Below are positions 1-8,766 of a DNA stretch of 64,000 nt, one piece after another. The stretch lies in assembly GCF_008180155.1 (NCBI RefSeq), contig NZ_VSZS01000061.1:1-64000 (forward strand), in the 5' to 3' direction. Both the position numbers and the translations under genes were made by a program. Source of the stretch: Neoaquamicrobium microcysteis. Its GTDB lineage: Bacteria; Pseudomonadota; Alphaproteobacteria; Rhizobiales; Rhizobiaceae. Every line of letters begins with the position of its first letter. Position 1 is the stretch's first letter. The notes below the pieces were generated by a model. It was not told where the DNA came from. It saw nothing but the letters and a program-made list of their open reading frames with translations, and did no database searches.

Positions 1-299
1 ATCTGGCCGGCGCCGAACCGTAGAACGGCACCACCATCTGCACAGGCAATGGCCGGAAAGCCGATCATGCATTAAAACTGAAACCGGACCACCTCATAGG
101 GGCAGGCCAGTACGACTATGTGACCTTCATGAAGGTCGAGAAGACAGCCTACCTCAAGTTCCGCTTCGATTGGGTTTTTTCTATCTACGTCGTCTTCGTG
201 GTGGCCATCCTCATTCGTTACGTCTGGTTGTCGTGGGTCGTGCTCCGCGGCTCCGCACCGGACGAATTCGATCCGACCAAGGCGGGGTCGGGCGTATGA
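1..299 (+). pseudogene. TRAP transporter small permease (DctQ-type), C-terminal part, with in-frame stop
   Basis: The frame that ends in TGA at 297-299 encodes one hydrophobic helix followed by a short charged tail, as at the C-terminus of a TRAP small permease. Its stop overlaps the ATG of the next gene, a DctM-type large permease, in an ATGA arrangement. An in-frame TAG at 21-23 interrupts it, with coding-like sequence on both sides. The gene may therefore be broken (for example a Tyr-to-amber change), or a short product may start downstream at GTG 120 or ATG 129. The window edge prevents seeing the N-terminal half. The DctQ call rests mainly on position and hydrophobicity. Confidence 0.5.
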
Positions 300-1597
300 A
301 CCTCGCAAGCCCATTCTCCCTGTCGGTCATCGCCATAACCACGCTTGCAATGCTTGGCCTGCCGATCGGACACGCCATGATTGCCGGGTCCGTCCTCTAT
401 CTGTGGATGGCCGGCCTCGACATGGGTACCGCCGCCGAACAGTTCCTCAACGGGATGTACACAAACTACATCATACTAGCCGTGCCTCTGTTCATTCTGG
501 CTGCCGAGTTGATGAACATCGGCTCGATGACCGAGAGGTTGCTGCATTTCTGCAATGCGTTTGTTGGCCGTTTCCGCGGTGGGCTGGCGCACGTCAATGT
601 TATGCAATCCATCATCTTCGCTGGCATGTCAGGCTCAGCGATCGCCGACGCCGCCGGGTCGGGCAAACTGACACAGAAGATGATGACCGCCGACGGCCGC
701 TATCCGGCCAGCTATGCGGCAGCGCTGACGGCGGTGACCGCCGTTATCGGCCCCATTATTCCGCCGTCGATCCCTGTCATCATCTATGCACTCGTATCGG
801 ACGCGTCGATCGGCTACCTCTTCTTGGCAGGGGTGGTGCCTGGCCTGCTCATGGCCGCCTTCCAGATGATCCTGATCGCGTTCCAGGCTCGAAAGCGCAA
901 TTTCCCCGTCGAGAACCCAACTCCGCTACGTGACATACCGATGATCACCTGGAGAGCGCTTCCCGCCCTGTTGATGCCGGTCGTGTTGCTTGGTGGCATC
1001 TATTCGGGCGTCACGACACCCACGGAAGCGGCGGCGATCGCGGCTGCCTATGCGCTGGTCGTTTCTGTCATTCTCTATCGTTCGGTGAGCTTTGGCGACT
1101 TCTATCGATCGGTTCTGGCGAGCGCACGCACCACCGCCTCGATCGGCATGCTGATCGCCGGCGCCATAGTCTTCAACTATGTGGTGACGATCGAGAATAT
1201 CCCTCAGTCGCTGAGCGCACTGCTGACCGGCTGGAATCTTTCGCCGATCACCTTCCTCATAATCGTGAACGTAATCCTGCTTTTGCTTGGATGCCTGCTC
1301 GAAGGCACGACGATTATTCTTGTCATCATTCCGGTGTTCATCCCGTCTGCGCAGGCGCTGGGCATCGATCTCGTGCATTTCGGCATCGTCTGCGTGGTGA
1401 ACATCATGCTGGGTCTGGTGACCCCGCCTTATGGCCTGCTCCTGTTTATCATGACGCGCATCGCCAACGCCCCGCTGTGGGACATCGTTCGCGAGGTGCT
1501 CCCGTTCCTCTACACGATGTTCCTCTCGCTCTTCATCATCACATTCTTCCCGGACACGGTGCTCTGGTTGCCCCGTCTCTTCGGCTATCAGGGCTGA
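296..1597 (+). CDS. TRAP transporter large permease (DctM-type)
   Basis: This 433-residue, highly hydrophobic protein has about a dozen predicted membrane segments. It shows family motifs such as the GSAIADAAG stretch, a GPIIPPSIP loop and a C-terminal VTPPYG loop. TRAP large permeases carry carboxylates and related acids across the inner membrane using an ion gradient and a periplasmic binding protein. ATG 296 was chosen because it gives the normal family N-terminus and overlaps the stop of the preceding small-permease frame. A longer upstream reading frame would add non-homologous sequence. It heads the aroQ-aroE operon, so the substrate may be quinate, shikimate or a similar cyclic acid; that is inference. 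The binding protein gene is not in the window. Confidence 0.9.
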   Translation: MNLASPFSLSVIAITTLAMLGLPIGHAMIAGSVLYLWMAGLDMGTAAEQFLNGMYTNYIILAVPLFILAAELMNIGSMTERLLHFCNAFVGRFRGGLAHVNVMQSIIFAGMSGSAIADAAGSGKLTQKMMTADGRYPASYAAALTAVTAVIGPIIPPSIPVIIYALVSDASIGYLFLAGVVPGLLMAAFQMILIAFQARKRNFPVENPTPLRDIPMITWRALPALLMPVVLLGGIYSGVTTPTEAAAIAAAYALVVSVILYRSVSFGDFYRSVLASARTTASIGMLIAGAIVFNYVVTIENIPQSLSALLTGWNLSPITFLIIVNVILLLLGCLLEGTTIILVIIPVFIPSAQALGIDLVHFGIVCVVNIMLGLVTPPYGLLLFIMTRIANAPLWDIVREVLPFLYTMFLSLFIITFFPDTVLWLPRLFGYQG

Positions 1598-1601
1598 CCG
1601 G

Positions 1602-2036
1602 ATGAGCAAGCCGATCTACGTGATCAATGGTCCGAATCTCAATCGCCTCGGCAAGCGGGAGCCTGAAATCTACGGCCACACCACTCTGGCCGAGGTGGAG
1701 GAAATGTGCCGCAAGGCGGCTGGTGGGCGAGCAATCGTCTTTCGGCAGTCGAACTGGGAAGGCCAGGTCGTGGACTGGATCCACGAGGCCATCGACGACG
1801 GCTCGGCAATCATCATCAATCCGGCCGGTCTCACCTTCACGTCCATTCCGATCCTCGACGCATTAAAGATGTTCAAGGGGCCAATTATCGAGCTCCACAT
1901 CTCCAATGTGCACAGGCGAGAAGCGGTCTACCACAAGTCGCTGATCTCGCCGGTCGCGACGGCCGTCATCGCCGGGCTTCAGGTACACGGCTATGTCGCT
2001 GCGATCACCGCGATCCTTGCCCGTGAAGCGGCCTGA
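1602..2036 (+). CDS. aroQ: type II 3-dehydroquinate dehydratase paralogue 1, altered THTS loop
   Basis: This 144-residue protein matches the small flavodoxin-like type II dehydroquinase, which interconverts 3-dehydroquinate and 3-dehydroshikimate. Arg19 and Tyr24 in the lid (GKREPEIYG), Asn73, Glu97, His99 (ELHISN) and Arg106 are present. The usual THTS substrate-binding loop reads TFTS, so the conserved His is Phe79, and the NP motif continues GL rather than the usual AY/AF. The gene starts 4 bases after the TRAP permease stop. A second, more canonical copy closes the same operon. Specificity may therefore differ from standard AroQ; this is inference. Confidence 0.85.
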   Translation: MSKPIYVINGPNLNRLGKREPEIYGHTTLAEVEEMCRKAAGGRAIVFRQSNWEGQVVDWIHEAIDDGSAIIINPAGLTFTSIPILDALKMFKGPIIELHISNVHRREAVYHKSLISPVATAVIAGLQVHGYVAAITAILAREAA

Positions 2037-2043
2037 GATCGCC

Positions 2044-2865
2044 ATGATCCCGAAACTAGGCCTTGCCCACTTCTCGGCAATCAATGTCCCACCCCACGAG
2101 TTCGCGCGTTTGGCTGCGGCGGCCGGTTATGGGAGGATCGGGCTGCGTCTGTGTCCTCCATTTGCCGGAGCGCCGCATTATCCGCTTCGCGCAGGCTCCG
2201 ATGCCTTGCGCTCCCTGTCACGCCTGTGCGTGGACCTGAGCATCGAAGTCCATGACATCGAGGCCGTGGTGATCGACGCTGGGTTCGATCCCCGGACGAT
2301 GTTGCCCACACTGGAGGCTGCGGCTGAACTGCGGGCCACCCGACTTACCGTCGCCGGCGACGACCCCGATTACGCAAGACTGGCGGCCAACTTCTCCCTT
2401 CTGTGTGAACTGGCTTTCCCCTATGGCGTGAGCGTCGACATGGAGAACATGGGCTGGCGATCGATCGCGACCTATGCCCAGGCCGATGCGTTGGTCGCCT
2501 CGATCGCCGCCGACAATTCCGGCGTTCTCGTCGACGCGATTCACTTCTTCCGCAATGGCGGAGACATGGCTCAACTGCACAGCGGGCTCGCGCGTGTTCG
2601 CAGCGTTCAGCTTTGCGACGTAGCCGGCCCCGCGCCTGAGACGGCCGAGGCCATGATGGCTGAAGCCCGCGCCGGCCGCCTACCGCCGGGAGAGGGAGAG
2701 CTTCCCCTTCACGCTCTGCTCAAGGCCCTGCGGCCTGAGGCCAGCATCTCGATCGAAGTGCCGCTGAGCGAGCCGGGGTGCTCTGCGGCTTACCATATCC
2801 AGCATCTGATGGCGTGCACGCGACAGCTCTTCGAAGCGTCAAATGAAACATCCCCGAAACGCTAG
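2044..2865 (+). CDS. sugar phosphate isomerase/epimerase-like TIM-barrel protein, possible 3-dehydroshikimate dehydratase
   Basis: This 273-residue protein looks like the xylose-isomerase-like/AP-endonuclease-2 TIM barrel. Candidate metal ligands lie at the strand ends (VDMEN, LVDAIHF, VQLCD, SIEVP). The family includes hydroxypyruvate isomerases, inosose dehydratases and AsbF/QuiC-type 3-dehydroshikimate dehydratases. Sitting between aroQ and aroE, the last role (dehydroshikimate to protocatechuate) is the most attractive guess, but the sequence alone does not decide it. ATG 2044 follows the aroQ stop by 7 bases; an earlier in-frame ATG at 1993 lies inside aroQ and is unlikely. Confidence 0.7.
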   Translation: MIPKLGLAHFSAINVPPHEFARLAAAAGYGRIGLRLCPPFAGAPHYPLRAGSDALRSLSRLCVDLSIEVHDIEAVVIDAGFDPRTMLPTLEAAAELRATRLTVAGDDPDYARLAANFSLLCELAFPYGVSVDMENMGWRSIATYAQADALVASIAADNSGVLVDAIHFFRNGGDMAQLHSGLARVRSVQLCDVAGPAPETAEAMMAEARAGRLPPGEGELPLHALLKALRPEASISIEVPLSEPGCSAAYHIQHLMACTRQLFEASNETSPKR

Positions 2866-2881
2866 GAGCCGGGTTCTTCTT

Positions 2882-3760
2882 ATGCCGCAGAGTGAAAAGA
2901 GGGCGCACGGCGCGAAACCCAGGATCAAGGTCGGCCTGATCGGCGCAGACATCCAGGCGTCGAAGTCGCCCGCCCTGCACGAGCGGGAAGCCGCCCATCA
3001 CGGTTTCGACTATTCGTACGATCTGATCGACCTCGCCGTTCGCACCGGCGGCGCCGCGGTCCTGCCGCTGATCCTGAAAGAGGTCGAGGACAGGGGCTTC
3101 GCCGGGGTCAACATCACCTTTCCGGTCAAGCAGGCGGTCATCGAACATCTCACCGACCTGTCTCCGGAAGCGCGCTCGCTGGGCGCGGTCAACACCGTCG
3201 TGTTGCGCGACGGCAAGCGGACCGGGCACAACACGGACTGGTACGGCTTCCATGAGAGCTTCCGCCTAACCTTTCCCGACGTGCCGCGGGGCTGCGCCCT
3301 GCTTCTCGGCGCGGGCGGAGCCGGCTCCGCCGTCGCGCATGCCGCACTCGCGCTTGGAGTCAGGACCTTGCTCATACATGACGTCGAGCGAGAGCGCGCG
3401 AACGATCTGGCGACCAGATTGAACGACGAATTCGGTGCGGACCGCGCCGTCGTGACAACCGACATCCCAAAGGCGATGTCGGAAGCTGATGGACTGATCC
3501 ATGCGACGCCGACAGGCATGGCTAAGCATCCGGGCCTACCTCTCGATGGTGATCTGCTGCGCTCCCACCAGTGGGTCGCGGACATCGTCTACATGCCGCT
3601 CGTCACTCCATTGCTTGCCCACGCGAGGGCAACAGGCTGTAGGGTTCTGGATGGCGGCGGTATGGTCGTCTATCAGGCCGTTGGCGCACTCCAGCTCTTC
3701 GCCGGGATCGAAGCGGACCCGGCAAGGATGCGCAGCCATTTCGCCGCGCTCGTCGCATAG
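2882..3760 (+). CDS. aroE: shikimate/quinate dehydrogenase (AroE family)
   Basis: This 292-residue protein contains the shikimate-binding SKSP near residue 27, the catalytic Lys83 in the NITFPVKQ motif, Asp119 in NTDWYGF, and the nucleotide-binding LLGAGGAGSA near residue 141. The family reduces 3-dehydroshikimate or oxidises shikimate/quinate with NAD(P). In this operon it more likely works in quinate or shikimate catabolism than in aromatic biosynthesis. ATG 2882 is preferred: an AGGAG lies at 2864-2868, although the 13-base spacing is long. The alternative ATG 2843 would overlap the previous gene by 23 bases. Confidence 0.85.
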   Translation: MPQSEKRAHGAKPRIKVGLIGADIQASKSPALHEREAAHHGFDYSYDLIDLAVRTGGAAVLPLILKEVEDRGFAGVNITFPVKQAVIEHLTDLSPEARSLGAVNTVVLRDGKRTGHNTDWYGFHESFRLTFPDVPRGCALLLGAGGAGSAVAHAALALGVRTLLIHDVERERANDLATRLNDEFGADRAVVTTDIPKAMSEADGLIHATPTGMAKHPGLPLDGDLLRSHQWVADIVYMPLVTPLLAHARATGCRVLDGGGMVVYQAVGALQLFAGIEADPARMRSHFAALVA

Positions 3761-3770
3761 GGGGCTCGGC

Positions 3771-4151
3771 GTGCCGCATATCCTGATCGACTACAGCTCC
3801 GGTGCCAACGAGGTGGTAGATATGGCGCGGCTGGTGGAAGCCGTGCACCGGACCGCCCGATCCAGCGGCCACTTCGCCCCGAACGTCGTGAGGACGCTCG
3901 CACGCGGCGCCCACTACTCCCTCGTCGCCGACGAGAACCCGCTCAACCAGTTCGTCCAGATCACCATAAGGATGGCACCTGGAAGGAGCAGGGAGGTCCG
4001 CAAAGCCTTCTCGCAAGCTGTCTTCGACGCGGCGTCCACAACGGTCCCCGAAGCTTGGTCGCGCGGCAGGTTCGCTCTTCGCGTCGACGTGACTGAGTCC
4101 GATCCCGAACTCTCCTCTCAACGAAACCTGCTGCCGAAAGCATCAGAATAG
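3771..4151 (+). CDS. 5-carboxymethyl-2-hydroxymuconate isomerase-like tautomerase
   Basis: The product is 126 residues long if started at GTG 3771, which places a proline directly after the initiator ([10 protein letters not shown]). That matches the CHMI/HpaF branch of the tautomerase superfamily, where Pro1 is the catalytic base, so it decides the start. Later motifs ([21 protein letters not shown] and GRSREVRK) also fit CHMI. Characterised members isomerise a muconate in homoprotocatechuate degradation. Here it sits between aroE and a second aroQ, 10 bases after aroE and 8 before aroQ, so it probably acts on a product of this cyclic-acid pathway. The true substrate is unknown. Confidence 0.75.
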   Translation: MPHILIDYSSGANEVVDMARLVEAVHRTARSSGHFAPNVVRTLARGAHYSLVADENPLNQFVQITIRMAPGRSREVRKAFSQAVFDAASTTVPEAWSRGRFALRVDVTESDPELSSQRNLLPKASE

Positions 4152-4159
4152 GTGAACGC

Positions 4160-4618
4160 GTGAATACGATTTACGTCATCAACGGGCCCAACCTCAATCT
4201 GCTGGGAAAGCGCCAGCCCCACATCTACGGTCACGAGACGCTTGAGGACGTCAAGAACGCGTGTATTCAAGTTGGCTTGGATAATGGCCTTGACGTCACG
4301 TTCATGCAAAGCAATGCGGAAGCGCAGATCATCGATTGGATCCACGATGCACGGGAGAACGCCACGGGCATCGTGATCAATCCGGCGGCGTTCACCCACA
4401 CGTCGGTCGCAATCCTCGATGCGCTCAACACGTTCGATCATCCGATCATCGAGGTTCACATCTCGAACGTCCACAAGCGCGAGCCATTCCGTCACCACTC
4501 ATACGTCTCAGGGGTGGCTTCTGGCGTCATCGCTGGTTTCGGCACCCAAGGCTACGTCTTCGCAGTTCAGCGGATGGCGCAGCTGTTGGCTGCCGCAGCC
4601 ACGGATAGGGCGTCATAG
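4160..4618 (+). CDS. aroQ: type II 3-dehydroquinate dehydratase paralogue 2
   Basis: This 152-residue type II dehydroquinase has the lid residues Arg18 and Tyr23 (GKRQPHIYG), the canonical FTHTSVA loop, EVHISN with the catalytic His, and the VHKRE arginine. Unlike the first copy at the start of this operon it keeps the THTS histidine, so it is the better candidate for ordinary dehydroquinase activity. It is the last gene of the operon and converges on the glutathione S-transferase gene. Two aroQ copies in one transcription unit suggest either redundancy or different substrates. Confidence 0.88.
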   Translation: MNTIYVINGPNLNLLGKRQPHIYGHETLEDVKNACIQVGLDNGLDVTFMQSNAEAQIIDWIHDARENATGIVINPAAFTHTSVAILDALNTFDHPIIEVHISNVHKREPFRHHSYVSGVASGVIAGFGTQGYVFAVQRMAQLLAAAATDRAS

Positions 4619-4686
4619 CCTCTCAGTCAGTGACGCGGCGTTGTCTGCTCTTAGGCGGCCAGGAGGGGTCCATTTGCGCCCCAGCC

Positions 4687-5328
4687 TCACCCCGCCGCCC
4701 GTTTCGCGTCGCCAGCTGCGAAGTGGGCGAGCTGGTCGGCGTGGGCCTTGTGGAAGGCGGGGCGGTCGGTGATGCGGGCCACGTAGGCTTCGGTGGCGGG
4801 ACGGTCTCCGAACGCACGCAGCTTTGCGACGCGCATGACATCGGCCATGAGAAGGTCGGCTGCGGTGAAGCGGTCGGCTGCCAGCCATTCCCGCTCGCCC
4901 AGCACGCGCTCAATGTGGGCAAGGCGGCTTTCCAGCCAGCCGGTGAGGTGGTTTTCCTTCGCGCCGGTCACCTCCAGGAACCACCACGGCACGCTGACCA
5001 TCTCGACGGAATTGAGGGCCGCCATGATCCATTGCGTCGTCTCGGCCTCGCCGGCCGGATCGCGCGGCATCAGTCTCTCGCTCCTGCGGGCCAGATGCAG
5101 CAGCCCGGCGCCGCTCTCGAATATCTGCACCGCGCCGTCGTCGATGAACGGCACCTGGCCGAAGGGCTGGCGGTCGAGATGATTGGTGGCGCGGTCGTCG
5201 AACGCGACGGTCTTGATTTCGTAGGCGAGGCCGGCCTCCTCGCAGGCCCATCTCAGCCGCAGGTCGCGCACGAAGCCGCGCGGGCCCTCGGGCACCCAGT
5301 CATAGGTCCAGATCGTCAGCTCGCTCAT
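4687..5328 (-). CDS. glutathione S-transferase family protein
   Basis: This 213-residue cytoplasmic protein has an N-terminal thioredoxin-like domain (WTYDWVPEGPRG, then the cis-proline FGQVPFIDDG and FESGA glutathione-gamma-glutamyl loop) and an all-helical C-terminal domain containing FTAADLLMADV, a standard GST helix motif. Such enzymes conjugate or reduce electrophiles with glutathione; the substrate here cannot be told. ATG 5328 is chosen because it gives the family N-terminus (MSELTIW); upstream codons are arginine-rich and non-homologous. It lies alone between the convergent aro operon and the SGNH hydrolase. Confidence 0.85.
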   Translation of the reverse strand: MSELTIWTYDWVPEGPRGFVRDLRLRWACEEAGLAYEIKTVAFDDRATNHLDRQPFGQVPFIDDGAVQIFESGAGLLHLARRSERLMPRDPAGEAETTQWIMAALNSVEMVSVPWWFLEVTGAKENHLTGWLESRLAHIERVLGEREWLAADRFTAADLLMADVMRVAKLRAFGDRPATEAYVARITDRPAFHKAHADQLAHFAAGDAKRAAG

Positions 5329-5442
5329 CGCCACAGGCCTCCTCCGTGCCGGTATTGCCCGGCGACGATGTGCGCAGGCGCGGGGCGCGTCAATAACGCT
5401 GGCCGTAGCATTTGGTGGCACAAGGCGGACGGTTATGACCGT

Positions 5443-6075
5443 TCAGCCGAGGAAGGCGCGGACCGGCTCCACCAGCGCGGCGCCGATGGCGCGGGTGTTT
5501 TGCGCATCGAGGTGGACGCCGTCCGACCCGTGCGCCGTCGCCACGGTTGCCGCGTCGAAGAAGCCGCATCCATTGGCTTCCGCGATCTGGCGATAGCCGG
5601 CGGCGAGCTTGTGCGATTCCGCGACGATGCGCCCGGAGGCCGGGCCCTCGCCATTGTCGCAATCGCGAAAGTGGGGAGGAGAAATGACAAATACCTTCGG
5701 CACCGGCATCTGCGGCCGGTAAGGAAAGCTGCGCACGATCTCGACCAGCCGGCCCATGCCTGCAAGTGCGCCGTGGGCGCTGGGCGATATGCTGGCCTTG
5801 AGGTCGTTGGCCCCCAGCATGATGATGACCAGATCGAGCGGCGAATGGGTGGCGAGCAGCATCGGCAGCGCCTTGGAGCCGTTGCGGTCAAAGGCGGCGG
5901 CGTGGTCGTCGAAGACCGTCGTGCGCCCGCCGAGGCCTTCTGGGATGACCGCGTATTGCGGGCCGAGCCCGGCCGCCAGCGCGCTGGTCCAGCGGTCTGC
6001 GAAGGCATGACGGCCGCCGCCGACGGGATCGGTTCCCCATGTCAGGCTGTCGCCGAAAGCCATGATGGTGCGCAT
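5443..6075 (-). CDS. SGNH/GDSL-family hydrolase (arylesterase-like)
   Basis: This 210-residue protein has the block I motif FGDSLTWG with the nucleophilic Ser near residue 10, a block II glycine (GLGGRTT), the block III GAND motif and a C-terminal DGVHLD supplying the catalytic Asp and His. It resembles bacterial acyl-CoA thioesterase/arylesterase-like SGNH enzymes, but no signal peptide is evident, so it is probably cytoplasmic. ATG 6075 was chosen over an ATG at 6063. It is divergent from the aldose epimerase gene with about 70 bases between them, which must hold both promoters. Confidence 0.82.
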   Translation of the reverse strand: MRTIMAFGDSLTWGTDPVGGGRHAFADRWTSALAAGLGPQYAVIPEGLGGRTTVFDDHAAAFDRNGSKALPMLLATHSPLDLVIIMLGANDLKASISPSAHGALAGMGRLVEIVRSFPYRPQMPVPKVFVISPPHFRDCDNGEGPASGRIVAESHKLAAGYRQIAEANGCGFFDAATVATAHGSDGVHLDAQNTRAIGAALVEPVRAFLG

Positions 6076-6145
6076 CCGGATTTGTCCTTTCTGTTTACAT
6101 TTGGGTTCAGTACTGAAAAGAAGGCGGCCGGGCAACTGGACAGGG

Positions 6146-7162
6146 ATGCGGATGACGGCGGCGAGCAGGTTCGGCACATTGCCAGACGGCGACACCGTCC
6201 ACGAGGTCACGCTGCGGTGCGGGCGCATGCAGGCGAAGGTGATCTCGTGGGGCGCGGTGCTGCGAGATCTGCGCATCTCGTTGCACGGCGAAGCACGGCC
6301 GCTGGTGCTGGGCTTCGAGCGGCTGGAGCACTATCTCGACCATTCCCGCAACCAGGGCGCCAATGTGGGGCGTTATGGCGGGCGCACGCGCGGCGGCAGG
6401 CTGGCGATCGACGGGCAAGAGTTTGCGCTGAGCCGCAACCTCGACGGACGGCACCATCTGCATGGCGGGTTCAACGGGCTGGGGCGGCGCAACTGGCGCA
6501 TCGTCGATGCGACGGACGAGACGGCGACGCTCGAAATCCGCTCGCCCGACGGGGACGAGGGCTATCCCGGTGAGCTGACGCTGCAATGCCGCTACACGCT
6601 GGAAGAGAGCGGCCTGTGCGTTGAACTGAGCGCGACGACGACCGCGCCGACGCCGGTGAACATCTTGCACCACAGCTATTTCAACCTCGACGGCGCCGGG
6701 CAGATCGACGGTCACACGCTGGAAATCGCGGCCGGCGAGTATCTGGAGTTCGACGCGGAGGGCCTGCCGACCGGGCGCAAGCTGGCCGTGGCGGGCAGCG
6801 CCTTCGACTTCCGCGAGCCGCGCACGCTATCGGCCGACGAGCGGTTCGATGCGAGCTTCGTGCTTGCGGGTTCGCCGAGGGGGCTGCCGGTTCACGCCGC
6901 GACGCTGACGGGAAGCAGGAAGGACCTGCGCATGGACGTGGCGACCACCGAGCCGGGGCTGCATTTCTACAACGGCTACGCGGCGGCGGCACCTGTGCCC
7001 GGCCTCGACGGGCGGCCGCATCTGCCGTGCTCCGGCCTGTGCCTGGAGGCAACACGCTTCAACGACGCGGTCAACCTGCCGCAACTGGGCGACGTGATCC
7101 TGCGCCCGCACGATACCTATCTTCAGAAAACCCGGTTCAGCTTCACGCCAATTGCGGCGTAG
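6146..7162 (+). CDS. galM: aldose 1-epimerase
   Basis: About 338 residues with the beta-sandwich aldose mutarotase signatures: GRYGGRTRGGR near the N-terminus, HHLHGGFNG, the catalytic His in ILHHSYFNL, GLHFYNG, and the C-terminal LEATRFNDAVN holding the probable catalytic Glu. It interconverts alpha and beta anomers of aldoses such as arabinose, galactose or glucose. The start is uncertain: ATG 6146 or 6152 both fit, while longer upstream forms overlap the divergent hydrolase promoter. It is followed 74 bases later by the aldehyde dehydrogenase, suggesting a shared sugar-catabolic transcript. Confidence 0.85.
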   Translation: MRMTAASRFGTLPDGDTVHEVTLRCGRMQAKVISWGAVLRDLRISLHGEARPLVLGFERLEHYLDHSRNQGANVGRYGGRTRGGRLAIDGQEFALSRNLDGRHHLHGGFNGLGRRNWRIVDATDETATLEIRSPDGDEGYPGELTLQCRYTLEESGLCVELSATTTAPTPVNILHHSYFNLDGAGQIDGHTLEIAAGEYLEFDAEGLPTGRKLAVAGSAFDFREPRTLSADERFDASFVLAGSPRGLPVHAATLTGSRKDLRMDVATTEPGLHFYNGYAAAAPVPGLDGRPHLPCSGLCLEATRFNDAVNLPQLGDVILRPHDTYLQKTRFSFTPIAA

Positions 7163-7236
7163 GTCTGGACCGCCAGCCGGAACCGCCGTAAGCCCTTCGC
7201 TTCCGGCAAAGCCACCACGCATGAAGGAGACGACGC

Positions 7237-8754
7237 ATGACATATACGCCGCACGGCAAGCACCTGATCGCAGGCGAGTGGGTCGACGGGCAGGGCACGT
7301 TCCAGTCTGAGCCGGCGACGGGCCCGGCGCACGCCTTCGCAGTCGGCACGCCGGAACTGGTGGATGCCGCGTGCAAGGCGGCCGAGGAGGCCTTCTGGTC
7401 CTACGGCTACTCCTCGCGCGAGGAGCGCGCCGCGTTCCTGAACGCGATTGCCGACGAGATCGAGGCGCGCGCAGCGCAGATCACCGAGATCGGCTCGCAG
7501 GAGACCGGCCTGCCGGAAGCGCGCCTCAACGGCGAGCGCGGCCGCACGACCGGCCAGCTGCGGCTGTTCGCATCGCACATCCTTGCAGGCGACTATCTGG
7601 ACCGCCGCCAAGACGAGGCGCTGCCGGACCGCCAGCCGCTGCCGCGTCCCGACCTGAAGATGGTGCAGCGCCCGATCGGCGCGGTGGCCGTGTTCGGCGC
7701 GTCGAACTTCCCGTTGGCGTTCTCCACGGCCGGCGGCGACACCGCCGCCGCATTGGCTGCCGGCTGCCCGGTGGTGGTGAAGGGTCATTCAGCTCATCCG
7801 GGCACCGGTGAGATCGTGGCCGAGGCGGTCGATGCGGCGCGCAAGAAGCTGGGCCTGCATCCGGGCGTGTTCTCGCTCATCCAGGGCGGCAACCGCGAGG
7901 TGGGCTCAGCGCTCGTGCAGCACCCCGATATCAAGGCCGTAGGCTTCACCGGATCGCTGGGCGGCGGACGCGCGCTGTTCGACCTGTGCGCGGCGCGGCC
8001 TGAGCCGATCCCGTTCTTCGGCGAATTGGGCTCGGTCAACCCCATGTTCCTGCTGCCCGCCGCGCTGGGCGCGCGCGGCGAGGAACTGGGCAAGGGCTGG
8101 GCAGGATCGCTGACGATGGGTGCGGGACAGTTCTGCACCAATCCCGGCATCGCGGTGGTGATCGACGGGGCGGATGCGGATGCGTTCGTCGAGACGGCAA
8201 AGGCCGCGCTGTCGCAGGTCGGCCCGCAGACGATGCTGACCGACGGCATCGCCAGCGCCTACCGCAAGGGGCGCGACCGCATGGCGGCGTCCACCGGCGT
8301 GCGTGAGCTGCTGACGTCCACCTGCGACATGCGAAACGCGACGCCCTACCTGTTCGAGACGACCGGCGAGACCTGGCTGGCGAACCACGATCTGGGCGAG
8401 GAAGTGTTCGGCCCGCTCGGCCTCGTGGTGCGCGTGAAGGACGAGGATGAGATGCGCCGCATCGCAAAGAGCCTAGCGGGACAGCTGACCTGCACGCTGC
8501 ACATGGACGGCGGCGACACGGCGCTGGCACGCTCGCTGATGCCGATCCTCGAGCGCAAGGCCGGCCGCATCCTCGCCAACGGCTTCCCGACGGGCGTGGA
8601 AGTGGCCGATTCGATGGTGCATGGCGGGCCGTATCCGGCGTCCACCAATTTCGGCCACACCTCTGTCGGCACGCTGTCGATCCGTCGCTTCCTGCGGCCG
8701 GTGTGCTACCAGAACCTGCCGGAAGAGACGCTGCCGGCCGATCTGCGGGGCTGA
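7237..8754 (+). CDS. 2,5-dioxovalerate (alpha-ketoglutarate semialdehyde) dehydrogenase-type ALDH
   Basis: This 505-residue aldehyde dehydrogenase has Asn157 in GASNFPLAF, Glu263 in FFGELGSVNP and the catalytic Cys300 in GAGQFCTNPG. The GASNFPLAFSTAGGDTA and VVKGHSAHPGTGE stretches are typical of the ketoglutarate-semialdehyde dehydrogenase group, the last step of the non-phosphorylating L-arabinose, D-xylose, hydroxyproline and glucarate routes. Genes a few kilobases downstream encode an L-arabonate-type dehydratase and a carboxylate importer, which fits pentonate breakdown. A ribosome site (AAGGAGA) precedes ATG 7237. It converges on a GntR gene 12 bases away. Confidence 0.9.
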   Translation: MTYTPHGKHLIAGEWVDGQGTFQSEPATGPAHAFAVGTPELVDAACKAAEEAFWSYGYSSREERAAFLNAIADEIEARAAQITEIGSQETGLPEARLNGERGRTTGQLRLFASHILAGDYLDRRQDEALPDRQPLPRPDLKMVQRPIGAVAVFGASNFPLAFSTAGGDTAAALAAGCPVVVKGHSAHPGTGEIVAEAVDAARKKLGLHPGVFSLIQGGNREVGSALVQHPDIKAVGFTGSLGGGRALFDLCAARPEPIPFFGELGSVNPMFLLPAALGARGEELGKGWAGSLTMGAGQFCTNPGIAVVIDGADADAFVETAKAALSQVGPQTMLTDGIASAYRKGRDRMAASTGVRELLTSTCDMRNATPYLFETTGETWLANHDLGEEVFGPLGLVVRVKDEDEMRRIAKSLAGQLTCTLHMDGGDTALARSLMPILERKAGRILANGFPTGVEVADSMVHGGPYPASTNFGHTSVGTLSIRRFLRPVCYQNLPEETLPADLRG

Positions 8755-8766
8755 GCCTTAAACAGG

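Noticed and set aside
4630-6573. 647-codon plus-strand frame over the GST and SGNH genes
   Set aside because: Antisense to two genes with clear catalytic motifs; composition is that of a shadow frame.
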